Below are positions 13,920 through 22,121 of a stretch of 48,553 nt of DNA, piece by piece. Source of the DNA: Prochlorococcus sp. AG-686-J21 (GTDB taxonomy: Bacteria > Cyanobacteriota > Cyanobacteriia > PCC-6307 > Cyanobiaceae). Both the position numbers and the translations under genes were made by a program. The notes beneath the pieces are model-generated. The model had not been told where the DNA came from. It saw only the letters and a program-made list of their open reading frames with translations, and did not search any database. Position 1 is the first letter of the stretch. Every line of letters begins with the position of its first letter. Where the stretch lies: contig QCVS01000013.1 of the NCBI GenBank assembly GCA_003210285.1, positions 1-48,553 on the forward strand, in the 5' to 3' direction.

Positions 13920-14471
13920 ATGAAAGAGGCATGGGATTCTTTTATAAAATATGAATTTTTAGGAATCTCCATTTTTAATAAAATTCTTGCCATTATTTTT
14001 GTTTTAATATTGCCTATTCATGCTTACGCTGGCTTCCCTGAAGGAGAGACTGGTTATGAATTAAGAAAAATAGAAGAGTCATTTAAACTTCCATGTAGTG
14101 AGATTGGAAATGATCAATGCTTGGCCAGAGTTATTTCAATGGGAGGTTGTATTTATAGTTTCGAAATTAATAAAGGCAAAGATAATGAAGCTGCCTTAAG
14201 AAAATCAGATGAAGTTTTAATTGCACTTTTAGATGGAAATAATCTGGATATAAATAATATTTTCGCAAAAGATGGATCAATAAAAAGTGAAATTAGAAAA
14301 GAAATAATTAGCAGAATTAATTTTTGTAGACAAGCTACCAAAGAAGCAATTCCTTCTTTGGTTAAGTTGCCTGAAGGAAAGGAAATGAACGAAGAAAGAC
14401 TTGAGATTTTGACTGATACATATCCTCAGTATTATTTAAATATGTTTGAAAAAATTAGAGAAGGCAATTAA
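13920..14471 (+). CDS. secreted hypothetical protein (183 aa)
   Basis: ATG at 13920, five bases after the recombinase. A signal peptide lies at about residues 18-38 (ISIFNKILAIIFVLILPI, cleavage after AYA), preceded by a longer polar start, so the true start may be a later codon. The mature part has four cysteines (LPCSEIGNDQCLAR, GGCIYSF, INFCRQATK), suggesting a periplasmic disulfide-bonded helical protein. No family is recognised. Confidence 0.65.
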   Translation: MKEAWDSFIKYEFLGISIFNKILAIIFVLILPIHAYAGFPEGETGYELRKIEESFKLPCSEIGNDQCLARVISMGGCIYSFEINKGKDNEAALRKSDEVLIALLDGNNLDINNIFAKDGSIKSEIRKEIISRINFCRQATKEAIPSLVKLPEGKEMNEERLEILTDTYPQYYLNMFEKIREGN

Positions 14472-14532
14472 TTAAGTATGCCATTACTTCATTGGATTTC
14501 TAATATAAACTTTAAAAGAGCTTCAATTAAAA

Positions 14533-15009
14533 ATGTTTAAAAAACTATTTTTATCTTCTTTTTTACTTTTTATATTAATTGGCATTATCTATCCTTCGAA
14601 AAAAGAAAATACCAAGCGATTTGATTATTGTTATTCTCTTGAAAAAATTCTTTTAAGAAATTCGATACAAAAAAAGAAAAATGTTTCCCTAAAAGTCAAG
14701 TCAATTTCGACAGATATTGCAAAATTTGGGGTTAGTAAAACTAGAGGGGGGTTTATCAATAAGATGATTGATCAATATAAAACTTCTAAGGATTCTCAAA
14801 TGATAAAACTTATTCCTAATAAGCTTTATTGTTTCTCGGGATATTGGATTGAGAAGGTAAATCCTGGAACTTTTGAATCAATCTTTTATTCGAAAAGTAA
14901 AAAAGCAATTAATGAATTTAAAGATTTGAAAGAAGAAGTAAATGGAGTATTAAATGAGATTAATTCAGAATATAAATTCATTAAAAAAGAATTTAAGAGT
15001 CTTTTTTAA
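14533..15009 (+). CDS. exported or membrane-anchored hypothetical protein (158 aa)
   Basis: ATG at 14533. An N-terminal helix (FKKLFLSSFLLFILIGIIY) without a clear cleavage site suggests an anchor. The rest is basic and helical (SLEKILLRNSIQKKKNVSLK), with NKLYCFSGYWIEKVNPGTFE in the middle and a lysine-rich C-terminal coil. Two cysteines occur. It follows another exported protein on the same strand, in the accessory block next to the recombinase. Confidence 0.6.
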   Translation: MFKKLFLSSFLLFILIGIIYPSKKENTKRFDYCYSLEKILLRNSIQKKKNVSLKVKSISTDIAKFGVSKTRGGFINKMIDQYKTSKDSQMIKLIPNKLYCFSGYWIEKVNPGTFESIFYSKSKKAINEFKDLKEEVNGVLNEINSEYKFIKKEFKSLF

Positions 15010-15074
15010 TATCTAATATTATCTGATTTACTTTTTAGTGGGGTACGAATTGTAATTAGTAAGAGAATTAGTTA

Positions 15075-15368
15075 CTAATCAGCTTCTGATATTTCAGCAG
15101 AATCAAAACAGGTATTAACACTAAACCATTTCATGGCTGAACAATTGTAATCTTGGTAAGTACCTGCAGCAACACTCACAAAATATTTGTTCTCATACCA
15201 ACTTCGATAGATTGGGTTTAAACCAGTCCCTTTTAATCTATTTGATAAACCTTTTCTATATTTTTTAATAACAAGATTAATAGCCTCGTATTCTATTCTT
15301 ATTTGTATATCATCTGCAAAAACTGGTATTTAAATTCAAAATATCGAAGTAAGAAGTATAAGTTTCAT
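15075..15368 (-). pseudogene. secreted-protein pseudogene with two stops in the signal peptide
   Basis: From ATG at 15368 the frame reads MKLILLTSIF, TGA, I, TAA, IPVFADD and then stays open for a clean mature domain (QIRIEYEAINLVIKKYRKGL, YRSWYENKYFVSVAAG, QDYNCSAMKWFSVNTC) to TAG at 15077. Everything is in one frame; only codons 11 and 13 are nonsense, inside what is plainly a signal peptide ending VFA. No alternative start precedes the mature part. The rest is well preserved, so inactivation looks recent. Confidence 0.7.
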
Positions 15369-15461
15369 ATTAGGCATAGATTCTGAATACAAATTTATCA
15401 TTTTAAGTATAAATTTTTTTATTTTTAAATATTGTATTAATTAAAAAAATAAAAATCTAAT

Positions 15462-15686
15462 TTAATTTTTTATATTTTCTAAAATTGATATTCTATTTTT
15501 GACTTCATCTAATTCATCTAAAATACTCCTGTTTTTTGTTTGATCATTTTTGATTTCATTAACATAATTAGTTAGGACTTCATTAATCAATTCAACTAGC
15601 TTTCTATTATTTTCTAGTGCTACCTTCTTAAGTCTTTTTAATAATTCTGGATTGATATTTATATTTAATTGTGTCCTTTCTGGCAT
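15462..15686 (-). CDS. ribbon-helix-helix DNA-binding protein (74 aa)
   Basis: ATG at 15686. Residues 5-12 (TQLNININ) form the strand and PELLKRLKKVALENNRKL-VELINEVLTNYV the two helices of an Arc/MetJ-type ribbon-helix-helix. A charged coiled coil follows (SILDELDEVKNRISILENI), which could mediate oligomer formation. Such proteins are repressors, often antitoxins or plasmid-type regulators; no toxin gene is adjacent. Confidence 0.8.
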   Translation of the reverse strand: MPERTQLNININPELLKRLKKVALENNRKLVELINEVLTNYVNEIKNDQTKNRSILDELDEVKNRISILENIKN

Positions 15687-15964
15687 TTAGTTATTTATAC
15701 TTAGTCTTATTCTATTCATCCCTTCTTCATTAAGACAATATAAAAATTGTTAAATTTTTATAAATGATTTGGTAGTTATCTATTTTAATAGTCTTTTCAG
15801 AATTATTTTTTACTCTTAATAAAGATACGATTAAGGTTTGTATTAAATTATCCACTAAATTAAAAAATAATTAAGTTCTTTCAAAAAGATTAATTTTTGT
15901 AGGAAACACTACATCAAGGGCAAGGTTAGATTAATTAATGTATAAACATATATATCACTTTATT

Positions 15965-16093
15965 ATGGAATTCGTCAAAAAATTTATGACCGAAAAAGCT
16001 GAAAAGTTTAACGGCAAAGCTGCAATGCTCGGTATGTTTGCTCTTGTTGGAGCTTACTACTTTACTGGTCAAATTGTTCCAGGTATTTTCTAA
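15965..16093 (+). CDS. hli: high-light-inducible protein (42 aa)
   Basis: ATG at 15965. The canonical core is TEKAEKFNGKAAMLGMFALV then GAYYFTGQIVPGIF. The motif is E-x-x-N-G-K rather than N-G-R, replacing the helix-pairing arginine by lysine. Unlike the other copies it is monocistronic, with its own intrinsic terminator (16122-16145) and about 270 bp of upstream DNA for stress-controlled promoters. Confidence 0.9.
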   Translation: MEFVKKFMTEKAEKFNGKAAMLGMFALVGAYYFTGQIVPGIF

Positions 16094-16120
16094 TTAAACA
16101 TAACTTCTAGAAAAAATTAT

Positions 16121-16146
16121 GGGGGCTTACAAAGCCCCTTTTTTAT
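16121..16146 (+). terminator. Rho-independent terminator of hli
   Basis: GGGGCTT (16122-16128), a three-base loop and AAGCCCC (16132-16138), followed by six T. One of the few GC-rich stems in the window; it ends the hli transcript. Confidence 0.85.
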
Positions 16147-16511
16147 TTCTATATTTATTGAAAAATTGTGGATAAGTTTTGTATGAAAAATATTAATTAC
16201 TAAAAATAATCAACCTAAAGTTATTTATTTTCGTAATCTATTAAATAATAGAATTCATAAAATGACGAACAAAAATAAAATTTGGGTTTTAAATAGAATT
16301 TGAAGAACTTAATATGAATTTGTGATTTTTAGAAATTAAATTTAGAAAGTGAATAATTTCTTTTGTATTTAGATTAAAGTTTATTTTAACCATTATAAAA
16401 TCCAATTGTTGATCCTTTATCCGTATATCAATGTTCTCCAAACCGTACATAATTTAAAGACAGAATTAATGATTTTCTGGTTAGAACATAGTAGTAGCAG
16501 TTAAAAAGAAA
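16147..16511. other. intergenic stretch, nothing recognised
   Basis: AT-rich DNA between the hli terminator and the 61-aa gene. Only tiny open frames (13 codons at most with ATG) occur. A promoter for 16512-16697 is expected near its end but no consensus boxes are evident. Confidence 0.4.
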
Positions 16512-16697
16512 ATGCCTTCAACTCCAATTAAATCTTGTAAAAAATATGTTTTGAGTTACAAAGATTCATCAAACAACACCCATCAAGTAGGGTTCTATGC
16601 TCGAGATGCATATGATTGCTTAAACCTTGCCCGAGAATTTAATTCTTACGTTCATGATCATCCACGTTCTGTGGTTAGAATTCAACAAAAATTTTGA
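16512..16697 (+). CDS. small hypothetical protein (61 aa)
   Basis: ATG at 16512. The protein reads like a small alpha/beta domain: KKYVLSYKDSSNNTHQVGFY, ARDAYDCLNLAREFNSYVHD, RSVVRIQQKF, that is, two strands, a helix and a strand. Soluble, two cysteines. Seven bases separate it from the CP12-like gene, so they share an mRNA. Confidence 0.65.
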   Translation: MPSTPIKSCKKYVLSYKDSSNNTHQVGFYARDAYDCLNLAREFNSYVHDHPRSVVRIQQKF

Positions 16698-16704
16698 GGT
16701 ATTT

Positions 16705-16893
16705 ATGAATTTTAAAAGATCACCATTCGCAATTCAAGATAAGAATATAAGAAATCTTGATAATGCAAAAGAATATTCAACTCTTGCTGACTTAATGAAA
16801 GAGCAAGGAATTTCAACTGATTTAGCTGATTACTGGGACAAGGAATGTGATTTGAATCCATCTAATCCAAATTGCTTAGTCTATGAAGATTAG
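16705..16893 (+). CDS. CP12-like protein (62 aa)
   Basis: ATG at 16705 follows a GAGG box five bases upstream. The C-terminus WDKECDLNPSNPNCLVYED carries the CP12 signature: a cysteine pair eight residues apart around NP and a terminal Y-x-D. CP12 links GAPDH and phosphoribulokinase in a redox-controlled complex that shuts down the Calvin cycle in the dark. The AWD-x-VEEL core of full CP12 is missing, so this may be a partial or divergent type that binds only GAPDH through its tail. The call rests on that tail. Confidence 0.6.
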   Translation: MNFKRSPFAIQDKNIRNLDNAKEYSTLADLMKEQGISTDLADYWDKECDLNPSNPNCLVYED

Positions 16894-16943
16894 TAAGTTT
16901 GAGAGAAATAAAAACTTAATTAAATTTTTTTAATAAATTAATC

Positions 16944-17128
16944 ATGAATTTAAAAAGATCATCATTTTTAATCTTTAAAATAGAGAGAAGAAAAGTTAAT
17001 TTAATCAATGGATTTTATAAGAGATGAGTTCAATCTGAGATGAGTCTTTTAAAGATACTGAAGATGAGGATAAGAAAGATAGAATCCAACTTCAAGTTCT
17101 CTTAATGCTTAATATGATCTCTATCTAA
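16944..17128 (+). pseudogene. degenerate small genes after the CP12-like gene
   Basis: An ATG at 16944 starts NLKRSSFLIF, echoing NFKRSPFAIQ at the start of the CP12-like protein, but the frame ends after 27 codons with no CP12 tail. Overlapping it, MDFIRDEFNLR (from 17008) ends at TGA, and a shifted frame goes on as DESFKDTEDEDKKDRIQLQV to a stop at 17128. One base removed near 17040 would join these. Either this is a decayed paralogue region or chance. Confidence 0.3.
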
Positions 17129-17509
17129 TTACTTACTTTGATTCACATTTCTAATCTTTTGCTATTAATGAAATAAAGATCTAAATATTGATAAATTTTG
17201 AATTTTTCCCAATGAATATGTGTGAAATTGTAGTGGGATTACTTTCGAGTAGAGAAATAAAACTTAGAAAATTTAGATAATATAAAATTTATTTCCCAGG
17301 ATATAAGCCTGTTTGCGATTGATCTATTTTTTAATCAAGAAGTAAGATAAGTTTTTTACTTTGCTCTTTTTATTGATATCTGCTGTCTCAAATTTAAAAA
17401 TTAAAATAGTTAATTGAAGCAGATTATACATCTCAAAGAGAAGTATAAAAAGAAAGCCACAGACAAATAGAAAATATATTTAAAATATAAGAGATTTTTG
17501 TTTTTAACT
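17129..17509. other. intergenic stretch, nothing recognised
   Basis: No ORF above about 20 codons with a normal start and no strong hairpin. The last 60 bases should hold the promoter of the 47-aa gene at 17510. Confidence 0.4.
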
Positions 17510-17653
17510 ATGAACGTTTATGTATTTTGGATATTGTTTTTCGGGTTGTGGGGAATCGTACCTTTAATGATTATAAAAGGAAGAACAGATGAAAAGTTAA
17601 ATATAAAAACAGTCCCAGAAGTTAAAGCTAAGAAAAAAGGTTGGTTTAACTAA
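17510..17653 (+). CDS. single-helix membrane protein (47 aa)
   Basis: ATG at 17510. One aromatic-rich helix at the start (VYVFWILFFGLWGIVPLMII) and a basic soluble tail (KGRTDEKLNIKTVPEVKAKK, then KGWFN). Topology would put the tail in the cytosol. Unknown family. Confidence 0.6.
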   Translation: MNVYVFWILFFGLWGIVPLMIIKGRTDEKLNIKTVPEVKAKKKGWFN

Positions 17654-17770
17654 ACAAATATTTTAGTTTCGTTAATTGTATATTAATTTAACGCTATAGA
17701 AACTTATCGAGCATTAAAAAAGCTTAGTAAAAATTTCTTTTTTGGGTTCAATAAATATATATTTAATATT

Positions 17771-18403
17771 TTATGAGTTTGCTAAACGTGAAATATAGCT
17801 TTCAAGTTTACCAGCATTAATCCATCCAGTTGCAATAGTTTTGACCTCTGTATTGTTTACTCTTCCACGATGAATATGAGATATGCCTGCTGGGAAGATA
17901 ATAAGTTTTCCCCTCTCAGCTATTTCATGATGCTTCTGCCAATGGAATTCAGTCCCACCAGAATTAATATCATTACAATAAAGAATCCAAGCTAAGACTC
18001 TATTGACAGGCTCTGTAACTTCATTACTAATAGTCCAATCACAATGCCATTTCTTGAATCCCTCTCCTGGTGCATAACGTTGTAAATTAAATATTGGATT
18101 AACAAATAAAGATTTTTCTGAGCAGCATTCTTTTATTAGAGGATGATCCTCAAGATACTTTTTTAGTCCTGCATTAACTCCTCTAATTATGACTTCAGAG
18201 ATTGCGAAGGCTTCTGGATCTGACCTATCTATTGAAACAAGACTAATATCAGTAGAAACTTTATATGGATCATCATTTAAAGAGGTGCTTTGTCCGAAAG
18301 CAATACCATTAGTATGCAAATCCTTGCGGCGATCAAAGAAGGAAATAACACCATCAGCTACAGCCTCGAATCCAGAATTTTTGTATTTTCCAATTAGTTC
18401 CAT
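17771..18403 (-). CDS. 2OG-Fe(II) oxygenase (210 aa)
   Basis: ATG at 18403. Iron ligands are visible: H-x-D in FKKWHCDWTIS (about residues 119-121) and the distal histidine in FPAGISHIHRGR (about 176), followed by VKTIATGWI, where the 2-oxoglutarate-binding basic residue lies (R after HIH-R or K). NLQRYAPGEGF before the H-x-D is typical of the prolyl-4-hydroxylase-like fold. Substrate is unknown; such enzymes hydroxylate protein or small-molecule targets. The plus-strand frame at its 5' end is antisense noise. Confidence 0.85.
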   Translation of the reverse strand: MELIGKYKNSGFEAVADGVISFFDRRKDLHTNGIAFGQSTSLNDDPYKVSTDISLVSIDRSDPEAFAISEVIIRGVNAGLKKYLEDHPLIKECCSEKSLFVNPIFNLQRYAPGEGFKKWHCDWTISNEVTEPVNRVLAWILYCNDINSGGTEFHWQKHHEIAERGKLIIFPAGISHIHRGRVNNTEVKTIATGWINAGKLESYISRLANS

Positions 18404-18497
18404 AAAAAGTATTAGTCTTGATTTATCTTAAATAATCCTTTTATCATATCTTTTAGATACCCTTTATTTTAGTTAGCTTTCTATTTAGGATAAATAA

Positions 18498-19079
18498 ATG
18501 GAACCTTTTGAAAAATTTCTTTTTTTAGTTGTTGTTGGAGGTAGATCTCCTAAAGCAAATATCGAACTGCATGATGTTAGGTGGGTTATAGGTACAAAAA
18601 TTGAGGATACCTTTGATCAGTTAAGAAATGATTGGTTTGGATCTAATAATGGCTTACATATTGATAGTTATAAAAAAATTGATTCAATTGATGGTTATAA
18701 AATAAATATTAGAAATAAAGTGAATAGGGAATCAAAAAATAAGACTTTGAAAAAAGAGAGAATCTCTAATAAAAAATTATGGTTTGTAAATATTGGAGGA
18801 TACGATCCAAGCTCTATGCAAGAAAAACATGAATTTGGTCTTGTTGTAGCCTCTAGTCCTTCAGAGGCCAAAAATAAAGCTAAATCAAAATGGCTAATTG
18901 ACTGCAAAAAAAAACATAAAGATGATATTTCTGTTGTTAAAAATTTTACTGATGTAGACGATTGTGAGGTTATAAAATATATAAAAAAATGGGAAATAGA
19001 ATTAACATTAGATGCTAATAATGTAGAAGAGAAAAATACCCCTGATTGGTTTGGCTATATGAGAATTGATAAAAAGTAA
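18498..19079 (+). CDS. DUF1543 protein, two domains (193 aa)
   Basis: ATG at 18498. Domain 1 (LFLVVVGGRSPKANIELHDV, then HIDSYKKIDSIDGYKINI) and domain 2 from about residue 94 (WFVNIGGYDPSSMQEKHEFG, ending IKKWEIEL) are recognisable repeats of the DUF1543 pattern: GG, conserved E-x-H, and a HIDS/DG strand. The second copy has lost the HIDS. Function of the family is unknown. Ends DWFGYMRIDKK. Confidence 0.8.
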   Translation: MEPFEKFLFLVVVGGRSPKANIELHDVRWVIGTKIEDTFDQLRNDWFGSNNGLHIDSYKKIDSIDGYKINIRNKVNRESKNKTLKKERISNKKLWFVNIGGYDPSSMQEKHEFGLVVASSPSEAKNKAKSKWLIDCKKKHKDDISVVKNFTDVDDCEVIKYIKKWEIELTLDANNVEEKNTPDWFGYMRIDKK

Positions 19080-19136
19080 TTTTAAAATATTTAAAGAAAA
19101 AAGACTTTAAAAAATCAGAAATAAAATTATTAACTA

Positions 19137-19337
19137 TTAACTGATAGTATTAAATCCGCCACTTACTAAGAATATAATTGCACCTAATGCCATTGTTGCT
19201 ACACCCATGTAAGGATATTTTTTAATTGTTGTTTTGGTAATAGGAAGCCAAGAAATATATCTATCTGATTTTTTAATATCTATTATTTTTTTCCTTGGAG
19301 GGATACCTAATACTTCCCTTCTTTTTGCTTCACCCAT
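19137..19337 (-). CDS. DUF2839 family protein (66 aa)
   Basis: ATG at 19337 is preferred over an upstream start because the protein then begins MGEAKRREVLGIPPRKKI, the hallmark of DUF2839. ISWLPITKTTIKKYPYMG and one C-terminal helix (ATMALGAIIFLVSGGF) follow. It is a conserved cyanobacterial membrane protein of unknown function. Confidence 0.85.
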   Translation of the reverse strand: MGEAKRREVLGIPPRKKIIDIKKSDRYISWLPITKTTIKKYPYMGVATMALGAIIFLVSGGFNTIS

Positions 19338-19778
19338 CTTTTTAAAACAATGTATAAGCTCATAATAAAATTTAAGTTGCAAATGTGCGAGTTATTTAAT
19401 TCATTGATTCTTTAAATTCTTCCTTTAAATCTTTTGTAAATTTAATGTATATAATTTAGATTGCCAAATTAGTTTAATTTTCCCTTCCTTAAAAAAATAC
19501 TCTTGGTATAAACCTCTCTAGCTCAATTTATTTTTGTTTTTATTTACTTTAAATAATAAATATAGCTAACGAAATAAAATGAATTAAATTATTAGAGATG
19601 AGTAAAAACTATTTATATTCATAATGATGAATTTAGAGAAAAAACAAGATTAGTAACCAATATTAGTATTGGGATTAGTAATCCAAATAATCAAATTCAA
19701 AATATAGTGCGTAGATAAATTTAAAGGTTTTAAAAGTAGTGAAGTAATTCCTTGAGTTAAGTTGAATTCCTTTTTCAT
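19338..19778. other. intergenic stretch with direct repeats of ATTAGTAA
   Basis: No gene is supported. ATTAGTAACCAA and ATTAGTAATCCAA occur near 19650-19670, and a TTGGTATAAAC promoter-like box lies near 19505. The right part adjoins the DUF3764 pseudogene. Confidence 0.35.
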
Positions 19779-20062
19779 TTAATCTGATAACCAACTAGTA
19801 ATTTTTGTGGTGTTATGAATATGACCTCCAGCTTCAATATTCTTTATTGTCTCGGGATCAGAAAATATATATTTAGCGACTCCTTCTTTGGATTGATGAA
19901 TAACAATAACTTCTTTAGGATCCGTTAAACCTTTCCTCTATAAAGGGGAGATAATCCTACAGTTTTATGAAATTCATCTATCTCTTGACTATCAAAAATT
20001 TTAGCCCACTCATCAAATGTATTTTAAATTTGGAAGGTGAAAACAGTAGTTTCAATAGTCAC
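19779..20062 (-). pseudogene. DUF3764 pseudogene (nonsense plus frameshift)
   Basis: From GTG at 20062 the frame gives TIETTVFTFQI, a TAA at codon 13 (20024-20026), then NTFDEWAKIFDSQEIDEFHK and VGLSPLYRG. A one-base shift near 19935 moves into GLTDPKEVIVIHQSKEGVAK, IFSDPETIKNIEAGGHIHNT and a normal stop. This order (ETTVFTF, FDEW, GLSPLYRG, P-x-x-VIVIHQ, GH-I) matches the picocyanobacterial DUF3764 family of about 95 residues. The span is two bases over a multiple of three, as one deletion predicts. Confidence 0.75.
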
Positions 20063-20114
20063 AAAAAATTAGATGATAAATATTATTTTAGACCAACTTT
20101 AAATTAACCAAAAT

Positions 20115-21317
20115 TTATAAACTAGACTTTCTTAAGAAATAAATTCCACCACTCAAAGAAATTAAAACAGGTAGCCAAGTTGCAATTATTGGACTTAACA
20201 GTCCTTTTACTCCAAATGAACTGAATACAAATGACATTACATAATAAATTAATATGAGAATTACACTTAATCCAAATCCCTGACTTTTGGAAGATCTTAA
20301 ATTAGATTTAGATCCTAGACTACTTCCAATTAAACCGAATACTAAGCATGCACAAGGTAAAGTAAATTTTTCTTGAATGCGGACTTGGATTCTTCTTATT
20401 TCTTTTAAGTTTCCTGTTTCTTTATATATTCGCTCAGCCTCTAATGCTTGCTTAAGAGACATTTCGGTAGCATCTTTTGGGACTCTTGCTAAATCTAAAG
20501 GCCCTTCAACAAATGGATACCTATATTTTTCAAATTGAATATTAGTAGTTTGTCCGCCTTGGTCAATAGAAACAATACTACCATCTGAAAATATCCAGGA
20601 GGAGTTTTCTTTGTCAAATATAGCACTTTTTGCTTTTAAAATTTGCTGTATATCTTGTCTCGAAAAATCCAAAACTGTAACACCCTGCATAATGTTATTT
20701 TCGAACAATGATGCATAGAAAATATGAGTGAGGTATGTATTAGTCTCTGTGGGCTTATTTGTTGCCGATTCTATTCTTGAACCATATCTAGAGAACATAA
20801 TATTATCTTTCCCTTTTTCACTCCTAAAAGAACTTCCAATACCAGCTCTTAATGTAGATTCTGCTAACTTATTACTTGCAGGTACCAAGTTATCGTTGAA
20901 ATAAAAAGTTAAGCCTGTCATGAATATTGAAACTGCAATAGCAGGAGCAATAATTCTTGAAGTTTTTATCCCTATAGATCTTAATGCTAATAATTCGGAA
21001 TTGGCTGATAATTTCCCATAAGCTAATAATGTAGATAATAAAACTGCCATCGGGAATGACAAAACTAGAAAACTTGGAAGACTATAAAAAAGAACTTTTA
21101 TAGCTAGAAATAAAGGTAATCCAAATTCAACTATTTTTCTTATTAGATCAAACATTACTCCCACTGATAATGAAATAACAGTAAAAGCAGAGATAGCAAA
21201 TAACATTGGAGGTAATATTTGCGTTATTAACCATCTATCCATTAATGGAATAGAATTCCAAGGTAAAGAAATTTGACGGATAAATTTTTTAATAGTTGAT
21301 TGGGTTGAAATTTGCAA
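20115..21317 (-). CDS. lptG: LptF/LptG family permease (400 aa)
   Basis: ATG at 21317. Three N-terminal helices (MDRWLITQILPPMLFAISAF, LFLAIKVLFYSLPSFLVL, FPMAVLLSTLLAYGKLSANS) with the SELLALRSIG coupling motif, a periplasmic domain with beta-jellyroll features (about residues 130-290), then three C-terminal helices. This is the YjgP/YjgQ layout. LptF/G with LptB move lipopolysaccharide from the inner membrane to the Lpt bridge. One gene only is present here, so F versus G is uncertain; many cyanobacteria have a single one. Confidence 0.88.
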   Translation of the reverse strand: MQISTQSTIKKFIRQISLPWNSIPLMDRWLITQILPPMLFAISAFTVISLSVGVMFDLIRKIVEFGLPLFLAIKVLFYSLPSFLVLSFPMAVLLSTLLAYGKLSANSELLALRSIGIKTSRIIAPAIAVSIFMTGLTFYFNDNLVPASNKLAESTLRAGIGSSFRSEKGKDNIMFSRYGSRIESATNKPTETNTYLTHIFYASLFENNIMQGVTVLDFSRQDIQQILKAKSAIFDKENSSWIFSDGSIVSIDQGGQTTNIQFEKYRYPFVEGPLDLARVPKDATEMSLKQALEAERIYKETGNLKEIRRIQVRIQEKFTLPCACLVFGLIGSSLGSKSNLRSSKSQGFGLSVILILIYYVMSFVFSSFGVKGLLSPIIATWLPVLISLSGGIYFLRKSSL

Positions 21318-21357
21318 AAGAAATTTATTTGATTAAATTTTTCAATAGTTTTTAAGA

Positions 21358-21538
21358 TTATAAAATATTAATCATATTGAAACCATCTTTACACTTTATC
21401 TCTATAAAAAACATATTTTCCTTTTCAAACTTTTTCTTTAATTCTATTGGTAAATATGAAATAGCTTTCTTAACTGCTTCAATAGCATCTATGTACTTTG
21501 TTTTATCAGATAAAAGCGTTTTGATTAAATTATGTCAT
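21358..21538 (-). pseudogene. small gene disrupted by a one-base insertion at codon 3
   Basis: ATG ACA at 21538 is followed by TAA, but dropping one T gives MTNLIKTLLSDKTKYIDAIE, VKKAISYLPIELKKKFEKEN and MFFIEIKCKDGFNMINIL, a full 59-residue protein ending at 21358. Without the shift the frame has no start codon. The 181-nt span is one over a multiple of three. The plus-strand open frame here is antisense to it. Confidence 0.55.
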
Positions 21539-21636
21539 TTCTCTATCTCTTTAGAAAAAAATTAGTAATGTAATAAGTAAGCTTATTACTTTTATTTTAA
21601 GAAGTGTTTCAATGAATTTTCTTCTTTAATATTTAA

Positions 21637-21798
21637 TCATTTCTTTCTAGTTCCTCCATAAGAATATTGATCTTCTTTTGAAATAACATTCCAGCATTTT
21701 TTACAGCAGAAAATCCATTTTGTGTAATTAATAGATTTAACTCTAAAATGAGTTTTGCCTGACTTCTTACAAACATCGCAATCTTTTTCGTTTGTCAT
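21637..21798 (-). CDS. small zinc-ribbon-like protein (53 aa)
   Basis: ATG at 21798 (codon 29 of the longest frame) gives MTNEKDCDVCKKSGKTHFR, then TKWIFCCKKCWNVISKE. The CxxC and CCxxC pairs 20 or so residues apart are a typical four-cysteine zinc site. The upstream in-frame hydrophobic stretch looks non-native, which supports the shorter start. The terminal YGGTRKK is basic. Probably binds nucleic acid or a protein partner; no family name. Confidence 0.7.
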   Translation of the reverse strand: MTNEKDCDVCKKSGKTHFRVKSINYTKWIFCCKKCWNVISKEDQYSYGGTRKK

Positions 21799-22006
21799 TA
21801 GTTTGTTTTGTTGGCCTCTTTTTATTTGGATAATAGTAATTATAAAGTTCAATTTCATCTTAAGCTTGGCTAGTAAGTCCAAGATATAAACCTGCTAATT
21901 AAAAATTTTTTACTAATTTAATTTCTATAAAATACGGAAATAACATAAATAAAAAATACCAAAATAATTACAGCAATATTAAATATCAAGCTTAAATTTT
22001 TGGATT

Positions 22007-22115
22007 TTAGATTTCATTCTTATCGGACTTTTTTATTATTGCGGTAGATCTTGTTCTCTCGATTAAAAAGCCATAAAATGGCAATTATACAAAAAGGAAT
22101 AAGAATGAAATCTAA
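22007..22115. repeat. 17-bp inverted repeat enclosing a small gene
   Basis: TTAGATTTCATTCTTAT at 22007-22023 is the exact reverse complement of ATAAGAATGAAATCTAA at 22099-22115, 75 nt apart. The arms fall in the last and first codons of the 33-aa gene 22020-22121, so its mRNA could fold end to end and hide its own start region. Confidence 0.6.
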
Positions 22116-22121
22116 GGACAT
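22020..22121 (-). CDS. single-helix membrane protein (33 aa)
   Basis: ATG at 22121. One helix (LDFILIPFCIIAILWLF) and a basic tail (NRENKIYRNNKKVR). The gene is flanked internally by the 17-bp inverted repeat 22007-22115. A second fragment, LSLIFNIAVIILVFFIYVIS, follows downstream at 21920-22010 in a frame without a start and may be a decayed companion. Confidence 0.5.
   Translation of the reverse strand: MSLDFILIPFCIIAILWLFNRENKIYRNNKKVR

Noticed and set aside
21377-21565. Plus-strand 62-codon frame
   Set aside because: Antisense to the frameshifted minus-strand gene 21358-21538, which reads far more like protein.
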